From assembly GCA_913045265.1 (NCBI GenBank), contig CAJWQX010000032.1, forward strand, positions 1-41,970: a stretch of DNA of 41,970 nt, read 5' to 3'. The DNA is from UBA11889 sp002313255 (GTDB taxonomy: Bacteria; Pseudomonadota; Gammaproteobacteria; Pseudomonadales; Azotimanducaceae). The notes below the pieces were generated by a model. The model searched no databases and was not told the DNA's origin. It saw nothing but the letters and a program-made list of their open reading frames with translations. Positions within the stretch are counted from its first letter, which is position 1. Every line of letters starts with the position of its first letter. A program made the position numbers and the translations under genes. Below are positions 7,265 to 13,835 of the stretch, one piece after another.

Positions 7265-7792
7265 GTGTCGCGTGTAGCTAAAAGTCCTGTTGAATTGCCG
7301 CAAGGTGTTGAGGCTAGTGTCACCGAAGCGGGGATAAAGGTGAAGGGGAGTAAAGGCGAATTGACGGTTCCTTTAGCGGACAATGTCGAAGTCGAACAGA
7401 ATAACAATGAATTGGTTTTCAAAGCGAGTTCACGTGAAGGATGGGCCATGGCGGGGACCACTAGAGCGCTGGTCAATAACGTGGTTCAAGGCGTTAACGA
7501 GGGTTGGGAAAAGAGACTGGAATTGTTGGGGGTGGGATATCGTGCGCAGGCAAGAGGTAACAAATTGACGATGCAGCTAGGATTTTCTCATCCGGTTGAT
7601 TATGAAATCCCCGACGGCCTCGAGATCACGACTCCGAGTCAGACAGAAATCGTGGTGAGTGGAATTGATAAACAGCTAGTTGGCCAAGCGTCTGCGGAGA
7701 TACGTTCGTATCGCCCGCCCGAACCCTACAAGGGTAAGGGGGTTCGGTATGCCGGAGAGCGTGTACGCAGGAAAGAAGCGAAAAAGAAATAA
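7265..7792 (+). CDS. rplF: 50S ribosomal protein L6
   Basis: L6 has two related RNA-binding domains and lies near the GTPase-associated region. The GTG start is preceded by GAGAGG at 7254-7259 and gives 175 residues beginning (V)SRVAKSPVELPQGV; E. coli L6 has 177. Diagnostic sequences are GTTRALVNNVVQGVNEGW and the C-terminal RPPEPYKGKGVRYAGE with the KKEAKKK-like tail. Spacing to rplR is 2 bases. Confidence 0.98.
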   Translation: MSRVAKSPVELPQGVEASVTEAGIKVKGSKGELTVPLADNVEVEQNNNELVFKASSREGWAMAGTTRALVNNVVQGVNEGWEKRLELLGVGYRAQARGNKLTMQLGFSHPVDYEIPDGLEITTPSQTEIVVSGIDKQLVGQASAEIRSYRPPEPYKGKGVRYAGERVRRKEAKKK

Positions 7793-7794
7793 TA

Positions 7795-8145
7795 ATGGAT
7801 TCAAAAATAAAATCGCGAATGAGGCGAGCCCGGAAGGGGCGAATGCAAATGCGCGAAAAACGCGCGACGAGATTGACTGTCCATCGATCGGCCAAACACA
7901 TGTATGCACAGGTTGTATCTCCAGAAGGAGACCGCATTCTTGCCCAAGCGTCGACGCTTGATCCGAGTTTACGTGGGGATAACACCGGAAATGTGGAAGC
8001 GGCTGGTAAAGTGGGGGATTTAATTGCGTTGCGGGCGAAGAAGGTCGGGGTCGATCGGGTTGCTTTCGACCGTTCTGGATACAAATACCATGGTCGCGTA
8101 AAAGCACTTGCTGCAGCTGCGCGCAAAGGCGGATTGGAGTTCTAG
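7795..8145 (+). CDS. rplR: 50S ribosomal protein L18
   Basis: L18 brings 5S rRNA into the large subunit together with L5. The product is 116 residues (E. coli 117), with a strongly basic N-terminus (about residues 1-30) that binds 5S rRNA. Family blocks are RLTVHRSAKHMYAQVV, GNVEAAGKVGDLIA and the C-terminal DRSGYKYHGRVKALAAAARKGGLEF, outlined at residues 92-116. The start is 2 bases after rplF. Confidence 0.97.
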   Translation: MDSKIKSRMRRARKGRMQMREKRATRLTVHRSAKHMYAQVVSPEGDRILAQASTLDPSLRGDNTGNVEAAGKVGDLIALRAKKVGVDRVAFDRSGYKYHGRVKALAAAARKGGLEF

Positions 8146-8147
8146 CT

Positions 8148-8651
8148 ATGGCCTATTCGGAAGAGATTAAAGAAGAAGGCATTGTTGAAAAACTGATTCA
8201 AGTTAACCGAGTCGCGAAAGTGGTTAAAGGTGGGCGAATTTTTGGTTTTACCGCACTGTCGGTTGTTGGGGACGGAGCGGGTCGGATCGGATTTGGACGT
8301 GGTAAAGCGCGTGAAGTCCCGCTAGCCATTCAGAAGGCGATGGAGGCTGCGCGTCGCGGCATGGTCGATATTGAGTTGAACGGAAATACGCTTTGGTATC
8401 CGATTACTGCTCGTCACGGTGCGTCGACCATATACATGCAACCTGCGTCGGAAGGCACGGGAGTGATCGCCGGCGCAACCATGCGAGCGGTTCTCGAGGC
8501 GGTGGGTGTTCGCAATGTCTTAGCAAAATGTTACGGATCGACGAGTCCGATAAACGTTGTACGAGCGACATACGAAGGCCTTTGTACTATGCGCTCACCG
8601 GGCGTTGTCGCTGCGAAACGTGGCAAAACCATGGACGAACTAGTGGCGTAA
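8148..8651 (+). CDS. rpsE: 30S ribosomal protein S5
   Basis: S5 is involved in decoding accuracy and mRNA entry. The product is 167 residues, equal to E. coli. It has the N-terminal double-stranded RNA-binding S5 domain with VVKGGRIFGFTALSVVGDG and GFGRGKAREVPLAIQKAMEA, then the C-terminal domain with GTGVIAGATMRAVLEAVGV. Spacing to rplR is 2 bases. Confidence 0.98.
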   Translation: MAYSEEIKEEGIVEKLIQVNRVAKVVKGGRIFGFTALSVVGDGAGRIGFGRGKAREVPLAIQKAMEAARRGMVDIELNGNTLWYPITARHGASTIYMQPASEGTGVIAGATMRAVLEAVGVRNVLAKCYGSTSPINVVRATYEGLCTMRSPGVVAAKRGKTMDELVA

Positions 8652-8655
8652 CTAC

Positions 8656-8844
8656 ATGGCGGTTAAGAGCGTAAAAATCAAACTTGTTAAGAGCACCGCG
8701 GGTCGCTTAAAAAAGCATAAGGCGTGTGTCTCTGGTCTCGGCTTGAGGCGAATTGGTGATGAAGTTGAAGTTGAAGATACTGCTTCCGTTCGTGGGATGA
8801 TCAATAAAATTGATTATCTGATTAAGGTTGACGGAGGCGATTAA
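8656..8844 (+). CDS. rpmD: 50S ribosomal protein L30
   Basis: L30 is a small large-subunit protein found in many but not all bacteria. The 62-residue product contains KIKLVKSTAGRLKKHKACV and GLGLRRIGDEVEVEDTASVRG, which match E. coli L30 (59 residues). The stop TAA overlaps the rplO ATG by one base (TAATG). Confidence 0.97.
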   Translation: MAVKSVKIKLVKSTAGRLKKHKACVSGLGLRRIGDEVEVEDTASVRGMINKIDYLIKVDGGD

Positions 8845-9284
8845 TGAAGCTTAACGACATTAATCCTCCTCGTGGGAGCCGGAAGCACCGTAAACGATTC
8901 GGTCGAGGTGTTTCGGCTGGGCAGGGGAAAACCTGTGGACGCGGACACAAAGGGCAAAAGTCGCGTTCAGGGGGAAAAGTGAGAGTCGGGTTTGAAGGCG
9001 GGCAGCTCCCTCTTCAACGACGCGTCCCGAGGTTTGGATTTCGTTCAAGAATTGGAGGGGTTACGGCTGAGGTTCGGGTCGGGGAACTTAATAGAATAAA
9101 GGGTGACGAAATCACTCTCGAATCACTTAAAGACGCAAACGTCCTGTCGAAAGACGTTAAACGTGCCCGTGTCTTCCTATCTGGAGAGATCCATCGGGCG
9201 ATGACGATAAAGGGACTCGGGGTAACTCGGGGTGCCCGTGCGGCTATTGAGAAGGCCGGTGGAACAATCGCGAGCGAGAGTTAA
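8844..9284 (+). CDS. rplO: 50S ribosomal protein L15
   Basis: L15 is a late assembly protein of the large subunit. The 146-residue product begins MKLNDINPPRGSRKHRKR, followed by the glycine and arginine-rich GRGVSAGQGKTCGRGHKGQK stretch and GFEGGQLPLQRRVPRFGF, all typical. E. coli L15 has 144 residues. It lies just ahead of secY, as in the standard spc operon. Confidence 0.98.
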   Translation: MKLNDINPPRGSRKHRKRFGRGVSAGQGKTCGRGHKGQKSRSGGKVRVGFEGGQLPLQRRVPRFGFRSRIGGVTAEVRVGELNRIKGDEITLESLKDANVLSKDVKRARVFLSGEIHRAMTIKGLGVTRGARAAIEKAGGTIASES

Positions 9285-9296
9285 CGGCGAGAAATA

Positions 9297-10622
9297 ATGG
9301 CGACGACCACACAAGGACTAGCGGGTGTTGAATCGGGCCTCTCTGAGCTGCGCGGGCGCCTGTTTTTTGTATTGTTTGCATTACTCGTTTACCGAATCGG
9401 CACCCATATTCCGGTACCTGGGATTAACCCTGATCAATTACGCAGTCTTTTTGAAGCCAATCAGGGCGGGATCCTTGACGTTTTCAACATGTTTTCAGGT
9501 GGGGCGCTTGAGCGGATGAGCATCCTTGCGCTCGGCCCAATGCCATACATTACCTCAAGCATCATCATGAATCTGATGACCATGATGTATCCGTCGCTAA
9601 ATCAGTTGCGTAAAGAAGGTGATGCGGGACGCCGGAAGATCACTCAATACACACGATACGGGACTGTATTGATAGGTCTTGTGCAGGGAACGGCGTTGAC
9701 AGGCACGTTGGCTGGACAAGGTTTGGCATTCAGTCCGGGTCCAGGGTTCTACTTCGTATCTATTACGACGCTGGTGACAGGTGCATTATTCGTCATGTGG
9801 CTTGGGGAGCAGATCACTGAACGAGGAATCGGCAACGGCATTTCCCTACTCATTTTCTCTGGGATCGTTTCTGGATTCCCCTCAGCGGTTGGCCAAGCGT
9901 TCGAGGCAGCGAGACAAGGTGATATCAATATCATCGTATTGCTTTTGATCGGAGGCATTGCGTTTTTGATTGTTGGCTTTGTCGTATTTATTGAGCGCGG
10001 CCAGCGCCGTATCACCGTCAATTACGCGAAGCGTCAACAAGGTCGTCGCCTATACCAAGCACAGACGAGCCATCTACCTCTCAAGATCAACATGGCAGGA
10101 GTAATCCCGGCGATTTTTGCTAGTAGTTTGATAATGGCGCCAGCGTCGATAGCGCAATGGTTTGGCCAAAACCCTGGTTGGGATTGGTTACAAGATATTT
10201 CATTGCTTTTGACTCCGGGACAGCCCTTATACATCCTGGTCTTTGCGGCTGGGATCATTTTCTTTAGTTTCTTCTATACAGCTATTCAGTTCGATCCGAA
10301 GGACATGGCAGACAATCTCAAGCGGCAAGGTGGGTATGTCCCCGGGATACGCCCTGGTCAACAAACGGCGAAATATCTTGATGAAGTGATGACGCGCTTA
10401 ACGATTTTTGGGGCATTGTATGTGACGGCAGTGTGCCTGCTACCCGAATTGATGATTGTTTTCTTTGATGTCAGCTTTCAGCTCGGGGGCACAGCATTGC
10501 TGATTGTAGTAGTTGTCGCAATGGACTTTATGTCGCAGGTGCAGTCGCATCTCATGTCGAGCCAATATGCGAAATTGATGGAAAAATCCAACTTGAAGGG
10601 ATACGGGAAGCGCTCTCGTTGA
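9297..10622 (+). CDS. secY: Preprotein translocase channel subunit SecY
   Basis: SecY is the pore subunit of the SecYEG inner-membrane translocon for exported and membrane proteins. The product is 441 residues (E. coli 443) with ten hydrophobic segments. Recognisable are VYRIGTHIPVPGIN near the first membrane span, the plug region GGALERMSILALGPMPYIT, LGEQITERGIGNGISLLIF, and the cytoplasmic loop with VNYAKRQQGRR. GYVPGIRPGQQTAKYL follows near residue 350. A clear exit into rpmJ follows. Its clients in this window include the exported proteins of the rodA and dehydrogenase regions. Confidence 0.98.
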   Translation: MATTTQGLAGVESGLSELRGRLFFVLFALLVYRIGTHIPVPGINPDQLRSLFEANQGGILDVFNMFSGGALERMSILALGPMPYITSSIIMNLMTMMYPSLNQLRKEGDAGRRKITQYTRYGTVLIGLVQGTALTGTLAGQGLAFSPGPGFYFVSITTLVTGALFVMWLGEQITERGIGNGISLLIFSGIVSGFPSAVGQAFEAARQGDINIIVLLLIGGIAFLIVGFVVFIERGQRRITVNYAKRQQGRRLYQAQTSHLPLKINMAGVIPAIFASSLIMAPASIAQWFGQNPGWDWLQDISLLLTPGQPLYILVFAAGIIFFSFFYTAIQFDPKDMADNLKRQGGYVPGIRPGQQTAKYLDEVMTRLTIFGALYVTAVCLLPELMIVFFDVSFQLGGTALLIVVVVAMDFMSQVQSHLMSSQYAKLMEKSNLKGYGKRSR

Positions 10623-10637
10623 AAAGGATCGAAGATC

Positions 10638-10754
10638 GTGAAGGTTAGAGCGTCAGTAAAAAAAATGTGTAGGGATTGTAAGATCGTACGTCGAAAAGGT
10701 ACCGTGCGGGTTATTTGCAAGACCGAACCCCGTCATAAACAGAGGCAGGGATAG
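10638..10754 (+). CDS. rpmJ: 50S ribosomal protein L36 (zinc-ribbon form)
   Basis: This 38-codon gene starts at a GTG and reads KVRASVKKMCRDC, then VICKTEPRHKQRQG, followed by TAG. It is the same length as E. coli L36. The zinc ligands C11, C14, C27 and H33 are all present, so this is the zinc-binding form. It sits between secY and rpsM as expected, 15 bases after secY and 2 bases before rpsM. Confidence 0.97.
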   Translation: MKVRASVKKMCRDCKIVRRKGTVRVICKTEPRHKQRQG

Positions 10755-10756
10755 AG

Positions 10757-11113
10757 ATGGCTCGAATTGCAGGAATAAATATTCCCGACAACCGTCACGC
10801 GGTAATTTCGTTGACGTACATATACGGTATTGGAAGAACCTCAGCAAAGAAGATTTGTGATAATGCGGGAGTCGACCCTTTCGTTCGCGTCCAGAATCTC
10901 TCTGAAAATGATCTGGATGCACTGCGCAATGAGCTCAATAAGTTCCCGATCGAAGGCGACTTGAGAAGAGAAGAGTCAATGCACGTTAAACGTCTGATGG
11001 ATCTTGGTTGCACGCGCGGAATTCGACATCGTCGGGGCTTGCCGGTGCGTGGTCAGCGCACCCGTACAAATGCACGGACGCGTAAAGGTGCAAAACGCCT
11101 TATAAGGAAATAA
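10757..11113 (+). CDS. rpsM: 30S ribosomal protein S13
   Basis: S13 is in the head of the small subunit, where it contacts tRNA and bridges to the large subunit. The product is 118 residues, equal to E. coli. It has MARIAGINIPDNRHAVISLT at the N-terminus, YIYGIGRTSAKKIC as the helix-two-turn-helix, and the basic C-terminus RGLPVRGQRTRTNARTRKG. It opens the alpha operon with rpsK, rpsD, rpoA and rplQ. Confidence 0.98.
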   Translation: MARIAGINIPDNRHAVISLTYIYGIGRTSAKKICDNAGVDPFVRVQNLSENDLDALRNELNKFPIEGDLRREESMHVKRLMDLGCTRGIRHRRGLPVRGQRTRTNARTRKGAKRLIRK

Positions 11114-11115
11114 GC

Positions 11116-11502
11116 ATGGCTGAGGTATCACCAGTTAGAAAAGGCAAGCGGACCGTCGCCGATGGCATCGCTCACGTGCATGCGTCGTTCAACAACACGA
11201 TAATCACGATTACAGATCGACAGGGTAATGCTCTGGGTTGGGCGACTTCGGGTGGTTCCGGGTTTCGGGGTTCGAGGAAAAGTACGCCGTTTGCGGCTCA
11301 GGTTGCGGCAGAACGGGTTGCGCTGGCGACAATAGAATCGCACGGCATGAGTAGTGTAGATGTTTACATTAAGGGGCCAGGTCCGGGTCGCGAGTCAGCT
11401 ATCCGTGCGATGAATGGCGCCGGGTTGAAAATTAATAGCATCTCCGACGTGACACCAATTCCTCACAACGGTTGTCGTCCGCCAAAGAAAAGACGTGTTT
11501 AG
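11116..11502 (+). CDS. rpsK: 30S ribosomal protein S11
   Basis: S11 forms part of the platform near the mRNA exit. The 128-residue product has VADGIAHVHASFNNTIITIT, SGGSGFRGSRKSTPFAAQVA, GPGPGRESAIRAM and the C-terminal DVTPIPHNGCRPPKKRRV, all strongly conserved. The N-terminus is about as long as in E. coli (129). It lies 2 bases after rpsM. Confidence 0.98.
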   Translation: MAEVSPVRKGKRTVADGIAHVHASFNNTIITITDRQGNALGWATSGGSGFRGSRKSTPFAAQVAAERVALATIESHGMSSVDVYIKGPGPGRESAIRAMNGAGLKINSISDVTPIPHNGCRPPKKRRV

Positions 11503-11517
11503 GAATAGGTATTAACG

Positions 11518-12141
11518 ATGGCTAGATATCTCGGACCCAAGCTCAAACTGTCACGCAGGGAAGGCACGGATTTATTTTTGAAAAGTGGCGTACGGCCTCT
11601 CGATTCGAAATGTCGGGCGGATACGATTCCAGGTCAACATGGCTCTGCACGGCGCCAGCGGCTGAGTGACTACGCAGTTCAATTGCGAGAGAAACAGAAA
11701 GTGCGAAGGATGTATGGAGTGCTCGAAAAGCAATTCCGTAACTATTACAAGAAAGCCGATGGTCAGAAAGGAGCGACCGGAGAGAATCTTTTACGTCTTC
11801 TCGAAAGTCGGCTGGATAATGTGGTCTACCGCATTGGCTTTGGCTCGACAAGAGCGGAGTCTCGTCAACTCGTTTCACATAAAGCGATCCTTGTGAACGG
11901 AGATGACGTCAACATTGCGTCTTATCAGATAAGTCCGAATGACATCATATCCGTTGGTGAGCAAGCGAAGGGCCAGCTCAGAATACAATCGGCGATGGAG
12001 TTAGCGGCGCAGAGAGGCGACGTCGAGTGGGTTGATGTAAATATCGAGAAGATGGAGGCCGTATTTAAGCGCCACCCGGATAGATCTGAGTTACCTACAG
12101 AATTCAATGAGAATCTCATCGTGGAGCTTTACTCGAAGTAA
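11518..12141 (+). CDS. rpsD: 30S ribosomal protein S4
   Basis: S4 nucleates small-subunit assembly and, in E. coli, represses alpha-operon translation. The product is 207 residues (E. coli 206). It has MARYLGPKLKLSRREGTDLF at the N-terminus and an S4 RNA-binding domain from about residue 97 with RLDNVVYRIGFGSTRAESRQ and VSHKAILVNG. There is no zinc-type cysteine cluster. It is followed by a 58-base gap and rpoA. Confidence 0.98.
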   Translation: MARYLGPKLKLSRREGTDLFLKSGVRPLDSKCRADTIPGQHGSARRQRLSDYAVQLREKQKVRRMYGVLEKQFRNYYKKADGQKGATGENLLRLLESRLDNVVYRIGFGSTRAESRQLVSHKAILVNGDDVNIASYQISPNDIISVGEQAKGQLRIQSAMELAAQRGDVEWVDVNIEKMEAVFKRHPDRSELPTEFNENLIVELYSK

Positions 12142-12199
12142 CTTTTTCGACGAAGAGCTTTTATTTTCCATGGAGCCCCGTACGCGGAGGAAATGACCT

Positions 12200-13198
12200 A
12201 TGTCACAGTCGGCAACAGAATTACTGACACCCCAGCGGATCGACGTCGAGGATATTAGTTCGACGCGCGCCCGAATTACCTTAGAGCCACTCGAACGAGG
12301 GTTTGGACATACGTTAGGTAATACGTTAAGACGTATCCTCCTGTCTTCCTTGCCTGGTTATGCGATTACGGAAGTACAGATCGATGGAGTGGTGCACGAA
12401 TACACTTCAATCGAAGGGGTTCAAGAAGACGTGTTAAACATATTGTTGAACCTAAAGGGGGTGGCCGTACGGCTTCATCATGGTGACGAAGCCACGGTAT
12501 CTTTATCGAAGACCGGCCCAGCTGTAGTAACAGCTGCAGATTTTCAGTTGACTCAGGACGTAGAAATCGCCAATCCAGGTCACGAGATCTGCACTCTAAA
12601 CGACAAGGGTGAAATTCGTCTTGAAGCTAAAATCACACGAGGTCGCGGATACGTCGCCGCTGAATATACAGGCGACGAAGAAGATGAAACACGACCGATT
12701 GGACTGCTTCGACTCGATGCGACATATAGTCCGATGCGACGAGTTTCTTATTCCGTAGAAAACGCCCGGGTCGAGCAACGTACTGACCTTGATAAACTCA
12801 TTATCGATATTGAATCCAACGGGACGGTCGACCCGGAAGAAGCGATAAGAAGGGCGGCAACGGTATTACAACAACAGCTGGCCGTGTTCGTGGATTTAGA
12901 CACCACGAGCGATTCGAAGGTAGAGGAGATAACGGATGAAGTCGATCCTATTCTTTTACGCCCCGTCGATGACTTGGAGCTCACTGTTAGATCAGCTAAT
13001 TGTCTCAAGGCCGAAAATATTTATTTCATTGGAGATCTCATCCAACGAACAGAAGTTGAATTGTTGAAAACGCCTAATTTGGGTAAGAAGTCGCTTACCG
13101 AAATAAAAGAAGTTCTGAGTTCACGGGGATTGTCTCTTGGTATGCGTCTTGAAAATTGGCCTCCGACAAGTCTTCGGCCTGGTACTACAGTAACGTGA
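12200..13198 (+). CDS. rpoA: DNA-directed RNA polymerase alpha subunit
   Basis: Alpha dimerises to start RNA polymerase assembly, and its C-terminal domain contacts UP elements and activators. The 332-residue product (E. coli 329) has the N-terminal assembly domain (about 1-235) with ERGFGHTLGNTLRRILLSS and an acidic linker (about 236-255). The C-terminal domain (about 256-320) holds R264, equivalent to the DNA-contacting Arg265 of E. coli, and TPNLGKKSLTEIKEVL. A CGGAGGAA Shine-Dalgarno precedes the ATG. The 58-base gap after rpsD is the longest inside the alpha operon. Confidence 0.98.
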   Translation: MSQSATELLTPQRIDVEDISSTRARITLEPLERGFGHTLGNTLRRILLSSLPGYAITEVQIDGVVHEYTSIEGVQEDVLNILLNLKGVAVRLHHGDEATVSLSKTGPAVVTAADFQLTQDVEIANPGHEICTLNDKGEIRLEAKITRGRGYVAAEYTGDEEDETRPIGLLRLDATYSPMRRVSYSVENARVEQRTDLDKLIIDIESNGTVDPEEAIRRAATVLQQQLAVFVDLDTTSDSKVEEITDEVDPILLRPVDDLELTVRSANCLKAENIYFIGDLIQRTEVELLKTPNLGKKSLTEIKEVLSSRGLSLGMRLENWPPTSLRPGTTVT

Positions 13199-13233
13199 GA
13201 ATCCATTGCGTTTGAATGGGTCGGATGATCGAT

Positions 13234-13695
13234 ATGAGACATAAAAAAAGTGGCAGACATCTAAACCGAACTAGTGCTCATCGAAAAGCTATGTTTGTAA
13301 ACATGGTCGTTTCGCTGATCGAGCACGAAATAATCAAAACGACCGTACCGAAAGCCAAGGAGTTGCGGCGAGTGGCAGAACCGCTAATAACGCTCGGGAA
13401 AGTTGATTCGGTGGCGAATCGTAGGCTCGCGTTTTCCCGTATGAGGGATAAGGTTGCCGTCGCCAAGCTTTTTGGCGAATTGGGGCCGCGATACCAAGAT
13501 CGCCCTGGCGGCTACACTCGTATTTTAAAGACCAGAAACCGACACGGAGATTCCGCTCCACTCGCCTTTGTCGAGTTAGTCGGACGCCAAATGGACACCG
13601 AAGAATCCACCTTTGCCCGCGAAGACGATGATCAGAAACGTGGAGACACGGAGGAAAATATCGCAGAAGCGGATTCCGAAATGGTCGAAAAATAA
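13234..13695 (+). CDS. rplQ: 50S ribosomal protein L17 with acidic C-terminal extension
   Basis: L17 is a large-subunit protein near the tunnel exit. The start is set at the ATG at 13234, giving MRHKKSGRHLNRTSAHRKAM, which aligns with the family; an ATG six codons upstream would add MGRMID. The core (about residues 1-118) contains PKAKELRRVAEPLITLGK and ELGPRYQDRPGGYTRILK. The product is 153 residues, whereas E. coli has 127. The extra C-terminal part is acidic and low in complexity. Reading on in the same frame after the stop gives more sequence of that kind, up to a third stop at 13792. Confidence 0.96.
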   Translation: MRHKKSGRHLNRTSAHRKAMFVNMVVSLIEHEIIKTTVPKAKELRRVAEPLITLGKVDSVANRRLAFSRMRDKVAVAKLFGELGPRYQDRPGGYTRILKTRNRHGDSAPLAFVELVGRQMDTEESTFAREDDDQKRGDTEENIAEADSEMVEK

Positions 13696-13835
13696 GAGCA
13701 GGAAGACGAGCCTTAAACGAGGCCGGCCAGTCAAGATACGGATGTCGATTCTGAAGCCAATCAGCAGACCGACAAGGTTGAGCGCCAACAATAATTGCGA
13801 TTCATGAGCGCTTCGCAAATGTCACCGAAATTACT
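13696..13835. other. Gap between convergent rplQ and uvrA
   Basis: This 140-base gap continues the rplQ frame through two further in-frame stops (13714 and 13792). The intervening translation is rich in D, E, Q, S and A, like the L17 tail. Near its end TTGCGA (13795-13800) and TCGCAA (13813-13818) can form a 6-bp hairpin with a 12-base loop. It has no T tract, so it is only a weak candidate for a bidirectional terminator. I see nothing else. Confidence 0.4.
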
